Below, piece by piece: positions 33,518-43,355 of a DNA stretch of 64,000 nt. The notes beneath the pieces were generated by a model that searched no databases, had not been told where the DNA came from, and was given only the letters and a program-made list of their open reading frames with translations. Each line of letters opens with the position of its first letter. Positions within the stretch are counted from its first letter, which is position 1. Made by a program: the position numbers and the translations under genes. Location of the stretch: the NCBI RefSeq assembly GCF_024498135.1, contig NZ_JANHOH010000001.1, positions 1,922,001 through 1,986,000 on the forward strand. The letters are read 5' to 3'. Origin of the DNA: Mucilaginibacter aquariorum. GTDB lineage: Bacteria > Bacteroidota > Bacteroidia > Sphingobacteriales > Sphingobacteriaceae.

Positions 33518-35491
33518 CTATTTCTTCAGATATTTATCAAACCATTTTATGTACCGCACTTCCCTGTCAACCTGGTAGCTTGGTTTGCTTATACCATGGT
33601 TTTGATCGGGATATAAGATCAGTTCGGCAGGTACCCCTAATGATTTTAATGCCTGGTACATATGCTCGCTACCGGCAGTGGGCACGTTAAAATCCTTTAA
33701 ACCCGACATAAACAGCACCGGCGTTTTTATCCTGTCGGCATGTAAAAAGGGGTACGATATTTTGTTGTACGCTTCCATGCTCTTCCAAGGTTGCCCCAAT
33801 TCATTATCATACTGTAAAACGTATTGGTCGATGCCATAGTTGGCTATTTGTAAAGCGCTGCCCGCGCCGCTTGCCGCGGCTTTAAAACGGATATCAGATG
33901 CTATCATAAAATCGGTCAGTATACCACCATAGCTCCAGCCGCCAACGCCAAGGCGATCCGGGTCGGCAACACCTTGCTTAACCAATTCGTCAACAGCGCC
34001 CTGCAAATCCATAACCTCTTTATTACCCCAGTCGGCATTTATGGCTGTGGTGTAATTTATCCCCCTGCCCGAGCTTCCCCGATAGTTTACCGCGGCAACA
34101 GCATAGCCGGCACTGGCTAAAACCTGGCGGGTGGCATCAAAGCTATAATCATCCTGCGCTACCGGGCCGCCGTGAATGTATAATATAAAAGGTAGTTTCC
34201 TGTTAGTCAGGCTATCGGGTGTAAATAACAACCCCGATACCTGCGTGCCATCCTTACTTACTGACCGGAAAGGTTTTACATACGCCAGCTTAACTTTATC
34301 AAGCCATGCTTGCTGGTGATGGGTAAGCCTCCTGAACTTCCCTCCTTCCAGCGCGTATAACTCAAACGGCATATAGGATGTGCCATATTTCACAACAAAA
34401 TCACCGGCAGTGTGGGCGGTTATGCCATCAATATTAAACTTACCGCTTGCTATTGTTGTAATTTTTTTTGATTGCAGGTTGTAGCCGGCCACATAGCGCT
34501 CCATATCGTCATCCACCAAAAAGTTGATGCTTTTGCCATCGGTGCTCCATTCGGGCGCATCGGCAGGGCGGTCAAGCGCTGCGCTGGCCAGGGTAATATT
34601 AGTACCGTCGGCATTCATTACACATAGTATGTTCATATCATACATGGTGTAACTATCGGTATTTTGGCGCAGGTAGGCAATATACTTGCCATCGGGGCTC
34701 CATTTAGGGTGGTTATCATGTCCGCCCCAATTCGTTAGCTGTTTAACAGCGCCCTTTGCTTTGGCTTCTACCGAAAATATATCGGTGTTTTCATTCTTGT
34801 CAGGATCGGGGCTGCGGTTGCTCACAAACGCTATCACCTTGCCATCCGGCGACCACTCCGGCGAAGCATCGTCAAAATCACCATTGGTTAATGTATCCAG
34901 CTTTTTTGTAGATATATCAAACAAATACAGGTGTTTACGCCGGTGTTCTAAATACCCTTCCCTATCTTGTTTAAAGTGATAGCGGTCTATCACAATAGGC
35001 TTTGGTGTTTTAGCGGGTTCTTTAAGCTTCTCTTCGGGGTCTTGCATCACCAGCACCACTTTGCGCCCATCCGGCGACCATGCGTAATCGTCCAGATCGC
35101 CTTTTACATTGGTAAGCTTGCGGCCTTCGCCGCCGCGGCGGTCCATCAGCCATAACTGCGTAGTGTCTTTACTTTCGCGCGATGACAAGAAGGCCAGGTA
35201 TTTACCATCGGGGCTCCACTTGGGTTTGGAGGCAGGCTCGGGCCCATGGGTAAGCTGTAGCGATTGCTTGCCGTCCCAGCTTTGCATCCAAAGGTGAGAT
35301 ACCCGCTTATCCTTCGCGGTATCAACCTCGGCAACACTGTATGCTATCCATTGCTTGTCCGGCGAAATATCCGGGTCGCTCACCGTTGGGATCTTATAAA
35401 AATCTGAAGGCTGAAAAGGTTTTTTAACGCTTTGCGCGATAGCTGCTGATGATAAAAAAACAAGCAGAATGATGGGTAAGGATTTTTTCAT
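33518..35491 (-). CDS. S9-family prolyl oligopeptidase, exported
   Basis: Periplasmic serine peptidase cleaving small peptides. A signal peptide ends at A-I-A-Q. Residues about 40-380 hold PD40-type beta-propeller repeats (several W-S-P-D-G-K blades), and the C-terminal alpha/beta hydrolase carries Ser520 in G-W-S-Y-G-G, Asp600 and His632. Length 657 is usual for the DPP IV/acylaminoacyl peptidase-like group; exact specificity is unknown. It stands alone and is bracketed by two copies of the same hairpin element. Confidence 0.93.
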   Translation of the reverse strand: MKKSLPIILLVFLSSAAIAQSVKKPFQPSDFYKIPTVSDPDISPDKQWIAYSVAEVDTAKDKRVSHLWMQSWDGKQSLQLTHGPEPASKPKWSPDGKYLAFLSSRESKDTTQLWLMDRRGGEGRKLTNVKGDLDDYAWSPDGRKVVLVMQDPEEKLKEPAKTPKPIVIDRYHFKQDREGYLEHRRKHLYLFDISTKKLDTLTNGDFDDASPEWSPDGKVIAFVSNRSPDPDKNENTDIFSVEAKAKGAVKQLTNWGGHDNHPKWSPDGKYIAYLRQNTDSYTMYDMNILCVMNADGTNITLASAALDRPADAPEWSTDGKSINFLVDDDMERYVAGYNLQSKKITTIASGKFNIDGITAHTAGDFVVKYGTSYMPFELYALEGGKFRRLTHHQQAWLDKVKLAYVKPFRSVSKDGTQVSGLLFTPDSLTNRKLPFILYIHGGPVAQDDYSFDATRQVLASAGYAVAAVNYRGSSGRGINYTTAINADWGNKEVMDLQGAVDELVKQGVADPDRLGVGGWSYGGILTDFMIASDIRFKAAASGAGSALQIANYGIDQYVLQYDNELGQPWKSMEAYNKISYPFLHADRIKTPVLFMSGLKDFNVPTAGSEHMYQALKSLGVPAELILYPDQNHGISKPSYQVDREVRYIKWFDKYLKK

Positions 35492-35827
35492 ACCAGGTAA
35501 TTTGTCTGTAATTTAAAAAATTAAAATACAATACCTATGTTACCTACCAAAAAATCAATGACTTATAAAAGTTTTAAAATGCAATGCTTGAATGCATAGT
35601 GGCTTGTTGGTGACAACACCAACAAGGATAGAAGAATAGGTCGTCATTGCGAGGTACGAAGCAATCTCTTTAGGACAATTGTACACCTTGCATAAAGGAT
35701 TTGCTCAAAGAGATTGCTTCGTACCTCGCAATGACGCGCGGGGGAAAGGATGATCTCCTTATCAGATAAAAGTGGATTCTGGGCCTGCCTCCCCAATCAC
35801 TAATCAACTAATCACCGATCTCTAATC
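35492..35827. other. Gene-free stretch between the S9 peptidase and pyrF
   Basis: A 336-nt gap. It contains the S9 peptidase promoter region, the hairpin element at 35642-35736 and a run of aatcactaatcaacta words (35796-35835) that reaches the pyrF stop. No coding frame is apparent. Confidence 0.7.
35642..35736. repeat. CATTGCGAGG hairpin element, perfect 30-bp arms
   Basis: Arms at 35642-35671 and 35707-35736 are perfect inverted complements over 30 bp, with a 35-nt loop. The loop matches that of the copy at 33374-33486. MITE- or REP-like, with no coding capacity. Confidence 0.85.
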
Positions 35828-36661
35828 TCAAATAACCTCTGCCTTTTCCAGCTCAGCCTGCATTTGCTGTTGCAGTTTCAGGGCTTCGGCGCGTGCGGCA
35901 TCGGCAAAATCTTCGCCATTACTTGCGTAGATAATCCCGCGTGATGAATTAACGATAAGGCCGCAATCTTTGGTCATACCATATTTACAAACATCTTCCA
36001 GACTGCCTCCTTGTGCGCCAACGCCGGGTACAAGCAGGAAATTATCGGGCGCATGTTTGCGGATATCAGTAAACTCGGTGCTTTTAGTAGCGCCGACCAC
36101 AAACATCAACCTATCGGCACCTGCCCAGGTGTTGGCCTTTTGGATCACGGTTTCGTACAGGAAACCAGTTTCGGTTTGCAGGTACTGGAAATCCTTACTC
36201 CCTACCGATGAGGTAAGCGCCAGTATAATAACCCATTTGCCATCGTATTTTAAATACGGCGTAACGCTATCGTTACCCATATAAGGTGTAACGGTGATGG
36301 CGTCAAAGCTCATGCCCGATGTTTCCTCGTTAAAAAAAGCTTTGGCGTAATTATCAGAGGTGTTACCAATATCGCCACGCTTGGCATCTATAATGTTCAA
36401 AATATCTTTAGGGGTATACTGCGCGGTACTGATGAGACTTTGCAAACCTTTCAATCCACGGCTTTCGTAAAAGGCGGCATTGGGCTTATAGGCTATACAA
36501 AGGTCTTTAGTGGCATCAATTATGCGCTTATTAAACTCAAATACAGGATCGGGGTATTGTTTTAAAAATTTGGGGATCTTATCTATATCTGTATCAAGGC
36601 CTACACATAAAAATGATTTTTTTTGTTTGATTTGTTCAATAAGCTGACTGCGTGATATCAT
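35828..36661 (-). CDS. pyrF: Orotidine 5'-phosphate decarboxylase, type 2
   Basis: Last step of de novo UMP synthesis. The catalytic D-A-K-R-G-D-I-G motif is present near residue 85, and the protein has the length (277 from the ATG at 36661) and internal motifs of the type 2 group found in Bacteroidota and Actinobacteria. A TTG start 10 codons upstream is less likely, because the -7 box lies over it. The C-terminal tail is rich in Q and E. It diverges from rho. Confidence 0.94.
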   Translation of the reverse strand: MISRSQLIEQIKQKKSFLCVGLDTDIDKIPKFLKQYPDPVFEFNKRIIDATKDLCIAYKPNAAFYESRGLKGLQSLISTAQYTPKDILNIIDAKRGDIGNTSDNYAKAFFNEETSGMSFDAITVTPYMGNDSVTPYLKYDGKWVIILALTSSVGSKDFQYLQTETGFLYETVIQKANTWAGADRLMFVVGATKSTEFTDIRKHAPDNFLLVPGVGAQGGSLEDVCKYGMTKDCGLIVNSSRGIIYASNGEDFADAARAEALKLQQQMQAELEKAEVI

Positions 36662-36688
36662 GTAGATTTTGAATTTGCTATGGTTTTG

Positions 36689-36696
36689 CAAAACTA
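36689..36696 (-). promoter_or_regulatory. -7 box of pyrF
   Basis: Minus-strand TAGTTTTG matches TAnnTTTG and lies 28 nt upstream of the chosen ATG, supporting that start over the upstream TTG. Confidence 0.5.
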
Positions 36697-36911
36697 AAAA
36701 ATTAAACTTAACAGGTTATTTTTTTAATAAATTTGCATTCTAAAGTTTTTTTGTTAAAATTGCAGTGTTTTCCTGCATTATTTCTTGCACTAAAGAAACA
36801 ATTTTGATCTCCACGTTATTATTATCAATACTTACCTGGGCTTATTAATTGCATAATCAGGGTTTCAAAACAATTTCAAATAAAAAATCCTTTTGAACTA
36901 TAATTCATATC

Positions 36912-38540
36912 ATGTCTGATACAATCGAATTGAACGACAAACTCGTTTCTGAGTTGCGCGAAATTGCTAAAAGTTTAGGTATTGCAGAGGCAGATGAGCT
37001 TAGAAAAGCCCAGCTGATCACTTCAATCGTGCAACAAAAGCAATTAATAGAGGCGGCCAGGAACCAACAAGATACTGTTGAAAGCAACTATTCTGAAAAA
37101 CCGGCTGCAGTGGCAGTCGCCGATAATACCGAGAAAACACGTAAGCGTACCCGCACTGTAAAAACCAAAGAACAACCACGTGTTGAGGTACCTTTGGATG
37201 ATACCAACTTATTTGACCAACAGGACGACGAGCCGGAAACCGACGATACTGAAAATACAGTTACCGCAGAAACAGCGCCTGAAAACGGAGCAACAACAGA
37301 ACAAACTGAAGAAAGAACGGAGCAAGCCGGCCAACCCGAGCAACCTGCAGTTGAAAACCGCCCTCAAAAATTTGAGCGCCGTGTTAATCAGCCAAAAAAC
37401 CAGGAGCCTGCTATAAACCTTGATTTTGACAACGTTATTGTTAATGAAGGTGTGCTGGAAATTATGCCCGATGGTTATGGTTTTCTGCGTTCGTCAGATT
37501 ATAACTACCTGACCTCGCCTGATGATATTTACGTATCTCAATCGCAGATAAAGCTATTCGGTCTTAAAACCGGTGATACCGTTCGCGGTAGCATCCGCCC
37601 GCCAAAAGAGGGTGAAAAATACTTCCCGCTGGTACGTGTTGAAGCCATTAACGGCCGTATACCTGCCGAAGTGCGCGACCGTGTACCTTTTGACCACTTA
37701 ACACCGCTTTTCCCATCCGAGAAACTGAGCTTGTTTACAGATGCCGGTAATTATTCTACCCGTATTATGGACTTGTTTTCGCCAATTGGTAAGGGCCAGC
37801 GTGGTTTAATTGTGGCACAGCCCAAAACAGGTAAAACCATGTTGCTCAAGGATGTTGCTAACGCGATAGCCAAAAATCACCCGGAGGTTTACCTGATCAT
37901 CCTATTAATTGACGAGCGCCCGGAAGAGGTTACCGACATGGCCCGCAGCGTACGCGCCGAAGTTGTTTCATCAACCTTTGATGAACCTGCAGAACGCCAC
38001 GTAAAAATTGCCAATATTGTTTTGGAAAAAGCAAAACGTATGGTTGAGTGCGGCCACGATGTTGTTATCTTATTGGATTCTATCACCCGTTTGGCACGTG
38101 CCTACAATACAGTAGCGCCGGCATCAGGTAAAATACTATCTGGTGGTGTTGATGCTAACGCGCTGCACAAACCAAAACGCTTTTTTGGTGCGGCCCGTAA
38201 CATTGAAGATGGCGGTTCATTAACCATTATTGCTACAGCATTAACCGAAACCGGTTCTAAAATGGACGAGGTTATATTTGAAGAGTTTAAAGGTACAGGT
38301 AACATGGAGTTACAGTTGGATCGTAAACTTTCTAACAAACGGATATTCCCTGCTATTGATATTACCGCGTCAAGCACCCGTCGCGACGATCTATTACTTG
38401 ATCGCGATACGCTGCAACGCATCTGGATATTGCGTAACCACCTTGCGGATATGAACTCGCAGGAATCAATGGAATTCTTACAGGCGCAAATAAAAGGCAC
38501 CCGTACCAACGAAGAATTTTTGATATCGATGAATTCATAA
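36912..38540 (+). CDS. rho: Transcription termination factor Rho
   Basis: Hexameric RNA helicase that ends transcription. Order: Rho_N helical domain (about 1-45), a long low-complexity acidic/Gln-Thr-rich insert (about 50-165), the RNA-binding cold-shock-like domain (about 175-245), and the ATPase core with P-K-T-G-K-T and L-I-D-E-R-P-E-E-V. The insert makes it 542 residues, longer than the E. coli protein. A 250-nt leader-containing spacer separates it from pyrF, and rho is often autoregulated there. The gene ends in its own intrinsic terminator. Confidence 0.96.
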   Translation: MSDTIELNDKLVSELREIAKSLGIAEADELRKAQLITSIVQQKQLIEAARNQQDTVESNYSEKPAAVAVADNTEKTRKRTRTVKTKEQPRVEVPLDDTNLFDQQDDEPETDDTENTVTAETAPENGATTEQTEERTEQAGQPEQPAVENRPQKFERRVNQPKNQEPAINLDFDNVIVNEGVLEIMPDGYGFLRSSDYNYLTSPDDIYVSQSQIKLFGLKTGDTVRGSIRPPKEGEKYFPLVRVEAINGRIPAEVRDRVPFDHLTPLFPSEKLSLFTDAGNYSTRIMDLFSPIGKGQRGLIVAQPKTGKTMLLKDVANAIAKNHPEVYLIILLIDERPEEVTDMARSVRAEVVSSTFDEPAERHVKIANIVLEKAKRMVECGHDVVILLDSITRLARAYNTVAPASGKILSGGVDANALHKPKRFFGAARNIEDGGSLTIIATALTETGSKMDEVIFEEFKGTGNMELQLDRKLSNKRIFPAIDITASSTRRDDLLLDRDTLQRIWILRNHLADMNSQESMEFLQAQIKGTRTNEEFLISMNS

Positions 38541-38563
38541 TATATTTACACATAAAGGAGTTA

Positions 38564-38594
38564 TAAATAACGTAAGGTTAATTGTAACTCCTTT
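38564..38594 (+). terminator. Terminator of rho
   Basis: The 10-bp perfect stem AAAGGAGTTA / TAACTCCTTT has an 11-nt loop and is followed by a G/T-rich tract. Confidence 0.7.
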
Positions 38595-38630
38595 GGGTTT
38601 TAGTAAAAATTATGATACCTTCATGACATT

Positions 38631-39371
38631 ATGAGGCGACGGGTAAAAAAACATCTTCCAAATGCTATAACGTGTGCAAATCTATTCAGCGGGTGCATAG
38701 GTATTGTTTTTACTTTTCAGGACCAGTTGATATATGCTGCATACGCCATTTTTTTGGCAGCCATATTTGATTTTTTTGATGGATTTGCCTCCCGTGTTTT
38801 ACAATCCTTTTCGGGTATAGGTAAAGATCTTGATTCGCTGGCAGATATGGTGAGCTTTGGCGTATTGCCATCGGCCATTATGTACGAATTACTTTTACAG
38901 GCACCGCAAATTAACCATGTAAGTGAGTATCTGAACTTTATAGCCTTCCTGATCCCGGTTTTCTCGGCACTAAGGCTGGCTAAGTTTAATACAGATACAC
39001 GCCAGGCCGAAAGCTTTATAGGCCTGCCTACCCCCGCAAATGCCATCCTGATAGCTTCTATCCCGTTAATACTTGGCCAGTATAGCAGCATGTCGCGCTA
39101 TATATTAAACCCTTATGGTTTATCGCTATTTATAATCATAATGTGCACCCTCCTGGTTGCCGAAATCCCTTTAATGTCGCTCAAATTTAAGAACCGCGAT
39201 TTCAACAAAAATTTTTATCGCTATTTATTGCTGTTGTTTTCGGCAATACTCATTCTATTTTTTAAATTTGCGGCAGTTCCGGTGGTTATAGTAATGTACA
39301 TCACCTTATCTTTAATTCAACTTAAATTTGCGGATGGTACAGTAATGAGCGGCCCAAAAAAGAATTATTAA
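38631..39371 (+). CDS. pssA: CDP-diacylglycerol-serine O-phosphatidyltransferase
   Basis: Makes phosphatidylserine, the precursor of phosphatidylethanolamine. The CDP-alcohol phosphotransferase signature is clear (D-G-F-A-S-R, then G, then D-L-D-S-L-A-D near residues 44-66), with Ser in place of the usual Ala before Arg. About seven to eight hydrophobic segments follow, and the length of 246 is standard. The N-terminus is basic. purS follows after 38 nt. Confidence 0.93.
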   Translation: MRRRVKKHLPNAITCANLFSGCIGIVFTFQDQLIYAAYAIFLAAIFDFFDGFASRVLQSFSGIGKDLDSLADMVSFGVLPSAIMYELLLQAPQINHVSEYLNFIAFLIPVFSALRLAKFNTDTRQAESFIGLPTPANAILIASIPLILGQYSSMSRYILNPYGLSLFIIIMCTLLVAEIPLMSLKFKNRDFNKNFYRYLLLLFSAILILFFKFAAVPVVIVMYITLSLIQLKFADGTVMSGPKKNY

Positions 39372-39409
39372 GCGCTAATTATTATCCACTCCCTAACAAA
39401 AAACAATCG

Positions 39410-39667
39410 ATGAAAAAATTTCTGGCCGAAATTGATGTAATGCCTAAAAAAGAAATACTTGACCCTCAAGGAAAAGCAGTTACCGGTAGCATGAAAAATC
39501 TTGGGTTATCTGAGATACAAAACATACGTATAGGTAAACACATCTCGTTGGAGATAGATGCCGATAACGCGGAAACCGCTAATGCTAAGGTTGACCAGGC
39601 TTGCAAAAGCCTTTTAGCAAACCTGATAATGGAAAGCTACAGCTTTAAGCTGGTAGAAGTAGCTTAA
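39410..39667 (+). CDS. purS: Phosphoribosylformylglycinamidine synthase subunit PurS
   Basis: Small 85-residue subunit that bridges PurL and PurQ in purine synthesis. The opening F-L-A-E-I-D-V-M-P-K-K-E-I-L-D-P-Q-G-K-A-V matches PurS closely, as does G-L-S-E-I-Q-N-I-R-I-G-K. purL and purQ are not in the window. Probably co-transcribed with pssA; a strong bidirectional terminator follows. Confidence 0.95.
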   Translation: MKKFLAEIDVMPKKEILDPQGKAVTGSMKNLGLSEIQNIRIGKHISLEIDADNAETANAKVDQACKSLLANLIMESYSFKLVEVA

Positions 39668-39730
39668 TTACATTAAGCATTCAAATGCGAAAGATAAAAG
39701 ACGGCTTATTGGCTGCTTTAATATTTTATA

Positions 39731-39769
39731 AAAAGGAAAGGCAGTCACATGTGGCTGCCTTTCCTTTTT
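39731..39769. terminator. Bidirectional terminator between purS and the Hpt gene
   Basis: The 14-bp stem AAAAGGAAAGGCAG / CTGCCTTTCCTTTT, further extended by a nearly complementary centre, is followed by T-runs on both strands. Confidence 0.9.
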
Positions 39770-39806
39770 ATACGTTTCTCTCGTAAATCTTTTATCTTTC
39801 TGTCCT

Positions 39807-40184
39807 CTAAAGGTTCGCTTCCTTTTCTGCCTTGATCTTCTCAAGGGCTATCAGATTAGTATTTACTACACTTTTTACCTGGGCAAATTTAGCTTCAACC
39901 TCTTGTGGGTTTGGCGAGCCGCCTTTACACATAATTTCAACATCTTGTATGGCAGCCTGGCTTTGCGGCATGCCAAAAAAACCAAGGTTAGGTTTTAATT
40001 TATGCGATGCCGATGCCGCGGTAGCCCAGTCCTGCGCGTTTATAGCGTCGGTAATAGCATCCAGTAATTCCGGCGTCTGCGTTAAAAACATACCTATCGA
40101 GTCAACAATAAATTCATCGCTGCCGTCGGCAATTTCATATAAGAAGGATAGATCGAGGTCTTGTGGTGGTAAATTATCAGACAT
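39807..40184 (-). CDS. Histidine phosphotransfer (Hpt) protein
   Basis: A stand-alone four-helix Hpt domain of 125 residues, used as the middle carrier in phosphorelays. The phospho-acceptor is His61 in A-S-H-K-L-K-P-N-L-G-F-F-G. I chose the ATG at 40184 rather than a TTG upstream that overlaps the folK stop. It follows folK on the same strand with an 18-nt gap. A hybrid kinase without an output domain is encoded at 8995, but pairing is speculation. Confidence 0.88.
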   Translation of the reverse strand: MSDNLPPQDLDLSFLYEIADGSDEFIVDSIGMFLTQTPELLDAITDAINAQDWATAASASHKLKPNLGFFGMPQSQAAIQDVEIMCKGGSPNPQEVEAKFAQVKSVVNTNLIALEKIKAEKEANL

Positions 40185-40201
40185 TCGTGAAGGGTTATAT
40201 A

Positions 40202-40687
40202 TCAAAAATATAATTTTTTTACAATCAAGCTATCTTTTAGCTCATTTTTTAACTGCGAGATAGTTTTATTTAATGTAGGGTGTATAAAATCCGGCGCCAG
40301 CATTTCCAGGGGCTCTAAAGTAAATCTCCGGTTATGCAGCTCGGGGTGCGGAATGGTAAGGTTCGGTTCATTGATAATTTCGCTCCCGTAAAACAATATA
40401 TCAATATCAATAATGCGCGATCCCCATTTCTCCTCCCGCTTGCGCCCCATCTCAATTTCAATGTTTAGTATCTTTGCTAAAACCTGTTGTGCCGATAATT
40501 CCGTTTGCAGCATCACAACCTGGTTCAAATAATCGGGCAGATCTGTTTTGCCCCATGATTGTGTTTCATAAACAGCCGATTTTTTTACCATCGGGGCAAT
40601 CTCGTGCTCAATATGTTCTATAGCGCTGTGTAAAAATAAATTACGCTCGCCAAGGTTGCTGCCTAATAGTAAAAAAACGTTAATCAT
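40202..40687 (-). CDS. folK: 2-amino-4-hydroxy-6-hydroxymethyldihydropteridine pyrophosphokinase
   Basis: Folate biosynthesis enzyme that pyrophosphorylates HMDP using ATP. L-L-G-S-N-L-G-E-R at the start and the signature R-x-I-D-I-D-I-L-F-Y-G near residue 90 are decisive. Length 161 is standard. Divergent from sppA across 81 nt. The Hpt gene follows immediately, so the two may be co-transcribed. Confidence 0.95.
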   Translation of the reverse strand: MINVFLLLGSNLGERNLFLHSAIEHIEHEIAPMVKKSAVYETQSWGKTDLPDYLNQVVMLQTELSAQQVLAKILNIEIEMGRKREEKWGSRIIDIDILFYGSEIINEPNLTIPHPELHNRRFTLEPLEMLAPDFIHPTLNKTISQLKNELKDSLIVKKLYF

Positions 40688-40734
40688 GTTGTAACAAATA
40701 GTATATATGAGGCTCTTAATAGTGTGTGAATTAC

Positions 40735-40742
40735 TAAGTTTG
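40735..40742 (+). promoter_or_regulatory. -7 box of sppA
   Basis: TAAGTTTG matches TAnnTTTG and lies 26 nt upstream of the sppA ATG. Confidence 0.45.
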
Positions 40743-40768
40743 CATATATAAATGATTTATAACAGTTA

Positions 40769-42544
40769 ATGAAACAATTCTTCAAATTTGTATTGGCTAC
40801 CGTTGTTGGTATTATTATAGCGAGTGTTATCCCCCTAATTTTAATTATAGGCATTATTGTCGCCGCCGGCAGCGATAAAGAAGTAGATGTTGACGCAAAT
40901 TCGGTGCTGCATGTTAAGTTTGATTACCCTATAAACGAGCGTACACCAAATAATCCACTTGCAAACCTGGGCTTTTTAGGTTTAGATGGTGAAAAATCTA
41001 TCGGCCTTAACGATATCTTATCCAGCATAAAAAAAGCCAAAACAGATAATAATATAAAAGGGATTTTCCTGGACGAAAGCTACATGATGAGCGGCCAGGC
41101 TACTACCGAAGAGATCCGCAACGCGCTTATCGATTTTAAAAAATCTAAAAAGTTCATCATCGCTTATTCAGAGATCTACACCCAGGGTTTTTACTACTTG
41201 GCATCAGTTGCTGATAAGGTATACATTAACCCAAAAGGCATAATCGAATTCAGGGGCTTTAGCTCTGAAGTTACCTTCCTGAAAGGCGCGCTTGATAAGC
41301 TGGGTATCGAAGCACAGATAATAAAAGTAGGTACTTACAAAAGTGCTGTTGAGCCATTGGTGCTTACAAAAATGAGCGACGCTAACCGCTTGCAGGTTAC
41401 CTCGTATTTAGGGTCGATGTATGATTATTTCCTTACCGGGATCAGCAAAGCCCGCAACATCAACAAAGATTCCTTATTTAATTACGCCAACAGTGGCCGT
41501 ATACAACAACCCGAAGATGCTTTGAAATACAAGCTGGTTGATGGTTTAAAATACAAGGACGAGATCCTTTCCGAACTTAAACAGCGCACAAGTATTGCCG
41601 AGAAAAAAGATATCGCCAGTGTTGACCTGGGCGAGTATGTTAAAAGCGGCACCAAGGTTGATACCGACCCTAAAGATGTAAGCTATAAAAACCGCATAGC
41701 CATTGTTTATGCATCCGGCGAAATTACCGGTGGCGATGGCGACGATAACAAAATAGGTTCTGAAACCATATCAAAAGCCTTGCGTAAAGTACGTATGGAT
41801 GATAAGGTGAAAGCGGTTGTACTGCGTGTAAACTCACCGGGTGGCAGTTCGCTGGCATCTGATGTGATCTGGCGCGAAGTTATGCTGACCAAAAAAGTAA
41901 AACCCATCATCGTATCTATGGGCGATGTGGCTGCATCCGGCGGTTATTATATAGCCTGCGCGGCCGATTCTATTATCGCCGAGCCAAATACCATAACCGG
42001 TTCGATAGGTATTTTTGCAGTATTGCCAAACATGCAAAAGCTGTTTAACGATAAACTGGGCATCACGTTTGACGGTGTAAAAACCGGTAAGTATGCCGAT
42101 TTAGGCGATGTAAGCCGCCCCTTGTCCCCCGAAGAAAGAGCTATCCTGCAAAACAGTGTTAACCGCGGTTACGACGATTTTACAAAAGCAGTGGCTAAAG
42201 GCCGTGGTAAAACCCAGGCTTATGTAAACAGCATTGGCCAGGGCCGTGTGTGGACAGGTAGCCAAGCTTTAAAAATTGGACTGGTTGACAGATTGGGCAA
42301 TATTAACGACGCGGTAAAATGTGCCGCTAAAAAAGCCGGTGTAAAAGATTACAGAATAGTTGCCTACCCCGAGCAAAAAAGCTTCCTGAATAAATTTGGC
42401 GAAGGATTAAGCGCCGAAGTAAAAGCCCATTTTGTAAAAGCCGAGCTTGGCGAAAACTATCGTTATTACGAACAAATAAAAGGCGTTACCCAAATGATGC
42501 GCACCCCACAGGCACGTATGCCTTTTGATGTGGTGATAAAATAA
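40769..42544 (+). CDS. sppA: Signal peptide peptidase SppA, 67K form
   Basis: Inner-membrane serine protease of the S49 family that digests cleaved signal peptides in the periplasm. A single N-terminal helix (about 5-32) anchors it. The long 591-residue form holds both tandem S49 domains; the catalytic dyad is Lys191 in G-T-Y-K-S-A-V-E-P and Ser390 in A-A-S-G-G-Y-Y. S-P-G-G-S and G-S-I-G-I-F motifs support it. Terminator at 42568-42595. Confidence 0.95.
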   Translation: MKQFFKFVLATVVGIIIASVIPLILIIGIIVAAGSDKEVDVDANSVLHVKFDYPINERTPNNPLANLGFLGLDGEKSIGLNDILSSIKKAKTDNNIKGIFLDESYMMSGQATTEEIRNALIDFKKSKKFIIAYSEIYTQGFYYLASVADKVYINPKGIIEFRGFSSEVTFLKGALDKLGIEAQIIKVGTYKSAVEPLVLTKMSDANRLQVTSYLGSMYDYFLTGISKARNINKDSLFNYANSGRIQQPEDALKYKLVDGLKYKDEILSELKQRTSIAEKKDIASVDLGEYVKSGTKVDTDPKDVSYKNRIAIVYASGEITGGDGDDNKIGSETISKALRKVRMDDKVKAVVLRVNSPGGSSLASDVIWREVMLTKKVKPIIVSMGDVAASGGYYIACAADSIIAEPNTITGSIGIFAVLPNMQKLFNDKLGITFDGVKTGKYADLGDVSRPLSPEERAILQNSVNRGYDDFTKAVAKGRGKTQAYVNSIGQGRVWTGSQALKIGLVDRLGNINDAVKCAAKKAGVKDYRIVAYPEQKSFLNKFGEGLSAEVKAHFVKAELGENYRYYEQIKGVTQMMRTPQARMPFDVVIK

Positions 42545-42567
42545 TTTTATTAAATACTTTGATTAAG

Positions 42568-42595
42568 AAAGCTGCCCTATGGGTGGCTTTTTTTT
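42568..42595 (+). terminator. Terminator of sppA
   Basis: A 10-bp stem (AAAGCTGCCC / GGGTGGCTTT with two G-T pairs), a 3-nt loop and T7-8. It touches the 3' end of the convergent gene at 42594. Confidence 0.8.
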
Positions 42596-43244
42596 ATGAG
42601 ATGCTTTTTATCTTATCCATTAAGACGGTTAACCAACCTTTTTTTATTTTCCGATAATTCTCCGCTCTTAAATATCCACCGGTTCTTTCCTCAAAATAAC
42701 TCTCTCCATTATACCAACTCAAGCAACCTATACAGTTAACATTAATCGCATTATCAATTAATTCAACAAATTTATCGGGTATCCACGCTAATAATACAAT
42801 GCCATGCTCATCATTTATCATATAATACCAAGTATCAATTGGTGGACAATCGTTAATATCTATGAGTCCGTCTGATTCCGATTCTGATGCGCCATCGACT
42901 ACTGTTTTATCAATTTCGGCAGCTAATATTTTCCCTTGATAAAATTGTTCCTTAGCATTTTTTTTAACTTTTCCCTGCTTATAACGCAACTGCTTTTCAA
43001 ATAACTCTTTATATAAATCAAAATGGCAACCACTAAGTGGGTCAACATTCCAGATTGTCTGGACCCAAGGATATTGTTCATAAGATGGAATTCTAAATGA
43101 AAAAATAGGTTTCCCATCATACTCCGGATTAAAACTCCTTAAAATTTCAGCCACCGGTTTATCTGTATGAGCAAGCTGCATCTCGCAATAAGTTTGCGTC
43201 AGCAATAAATTCTTGTCGAATTCTTTCTTATCAATTTTAAACAT
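42594..43244 (-). CDS. Hypothetical protein, 216 residues, AT-rich
   Basis: Not recognised. Soluble, no signal peptide, charged N-terminus and an aromatic-rich C-terminal half (W-Y-Y-M-I-N-D-E-H-G-I-V-L-L-A-W-I-P). Codon use is more AT-rich than the surrounding housekeeping genes. It is convergent with sppA and divergent from polX, a typical site for an accessory single gene. Immunity or phage-defence accessory proteins can look like this, but there is no motif to support a choice. Confidence 0.65.
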   Translation of the reverse strand: MFKIDKKEFDKNLLLTQTYCEMQLAHTDKPVAEILRSFNPEYDGKPIFSFRIPSYEQYPWVQTIWNVDPLSGCHFDLYKELFEKQLRYKQGKVKKNAKEQFYQGKILAAEIDKTVVDGASESESDGLIDINDCPPIDTWYYMINDEHGIVLLAWIPDKFVELIDNAINVNCIGCLSWYNGESYFEERTGGYLRAENYRKIKKGWLTVLMDKIKSIS

Positions 43245-43355
43245 GGCCTGTCAATTGCTATAAATATAGGCGGTAATTTATACCAAAAGGAATAAAACAC
43301 ATAAATTAAGCATCCCTTTAAACCTCAATTTGTATTTTTACGCCATAACTAAATT

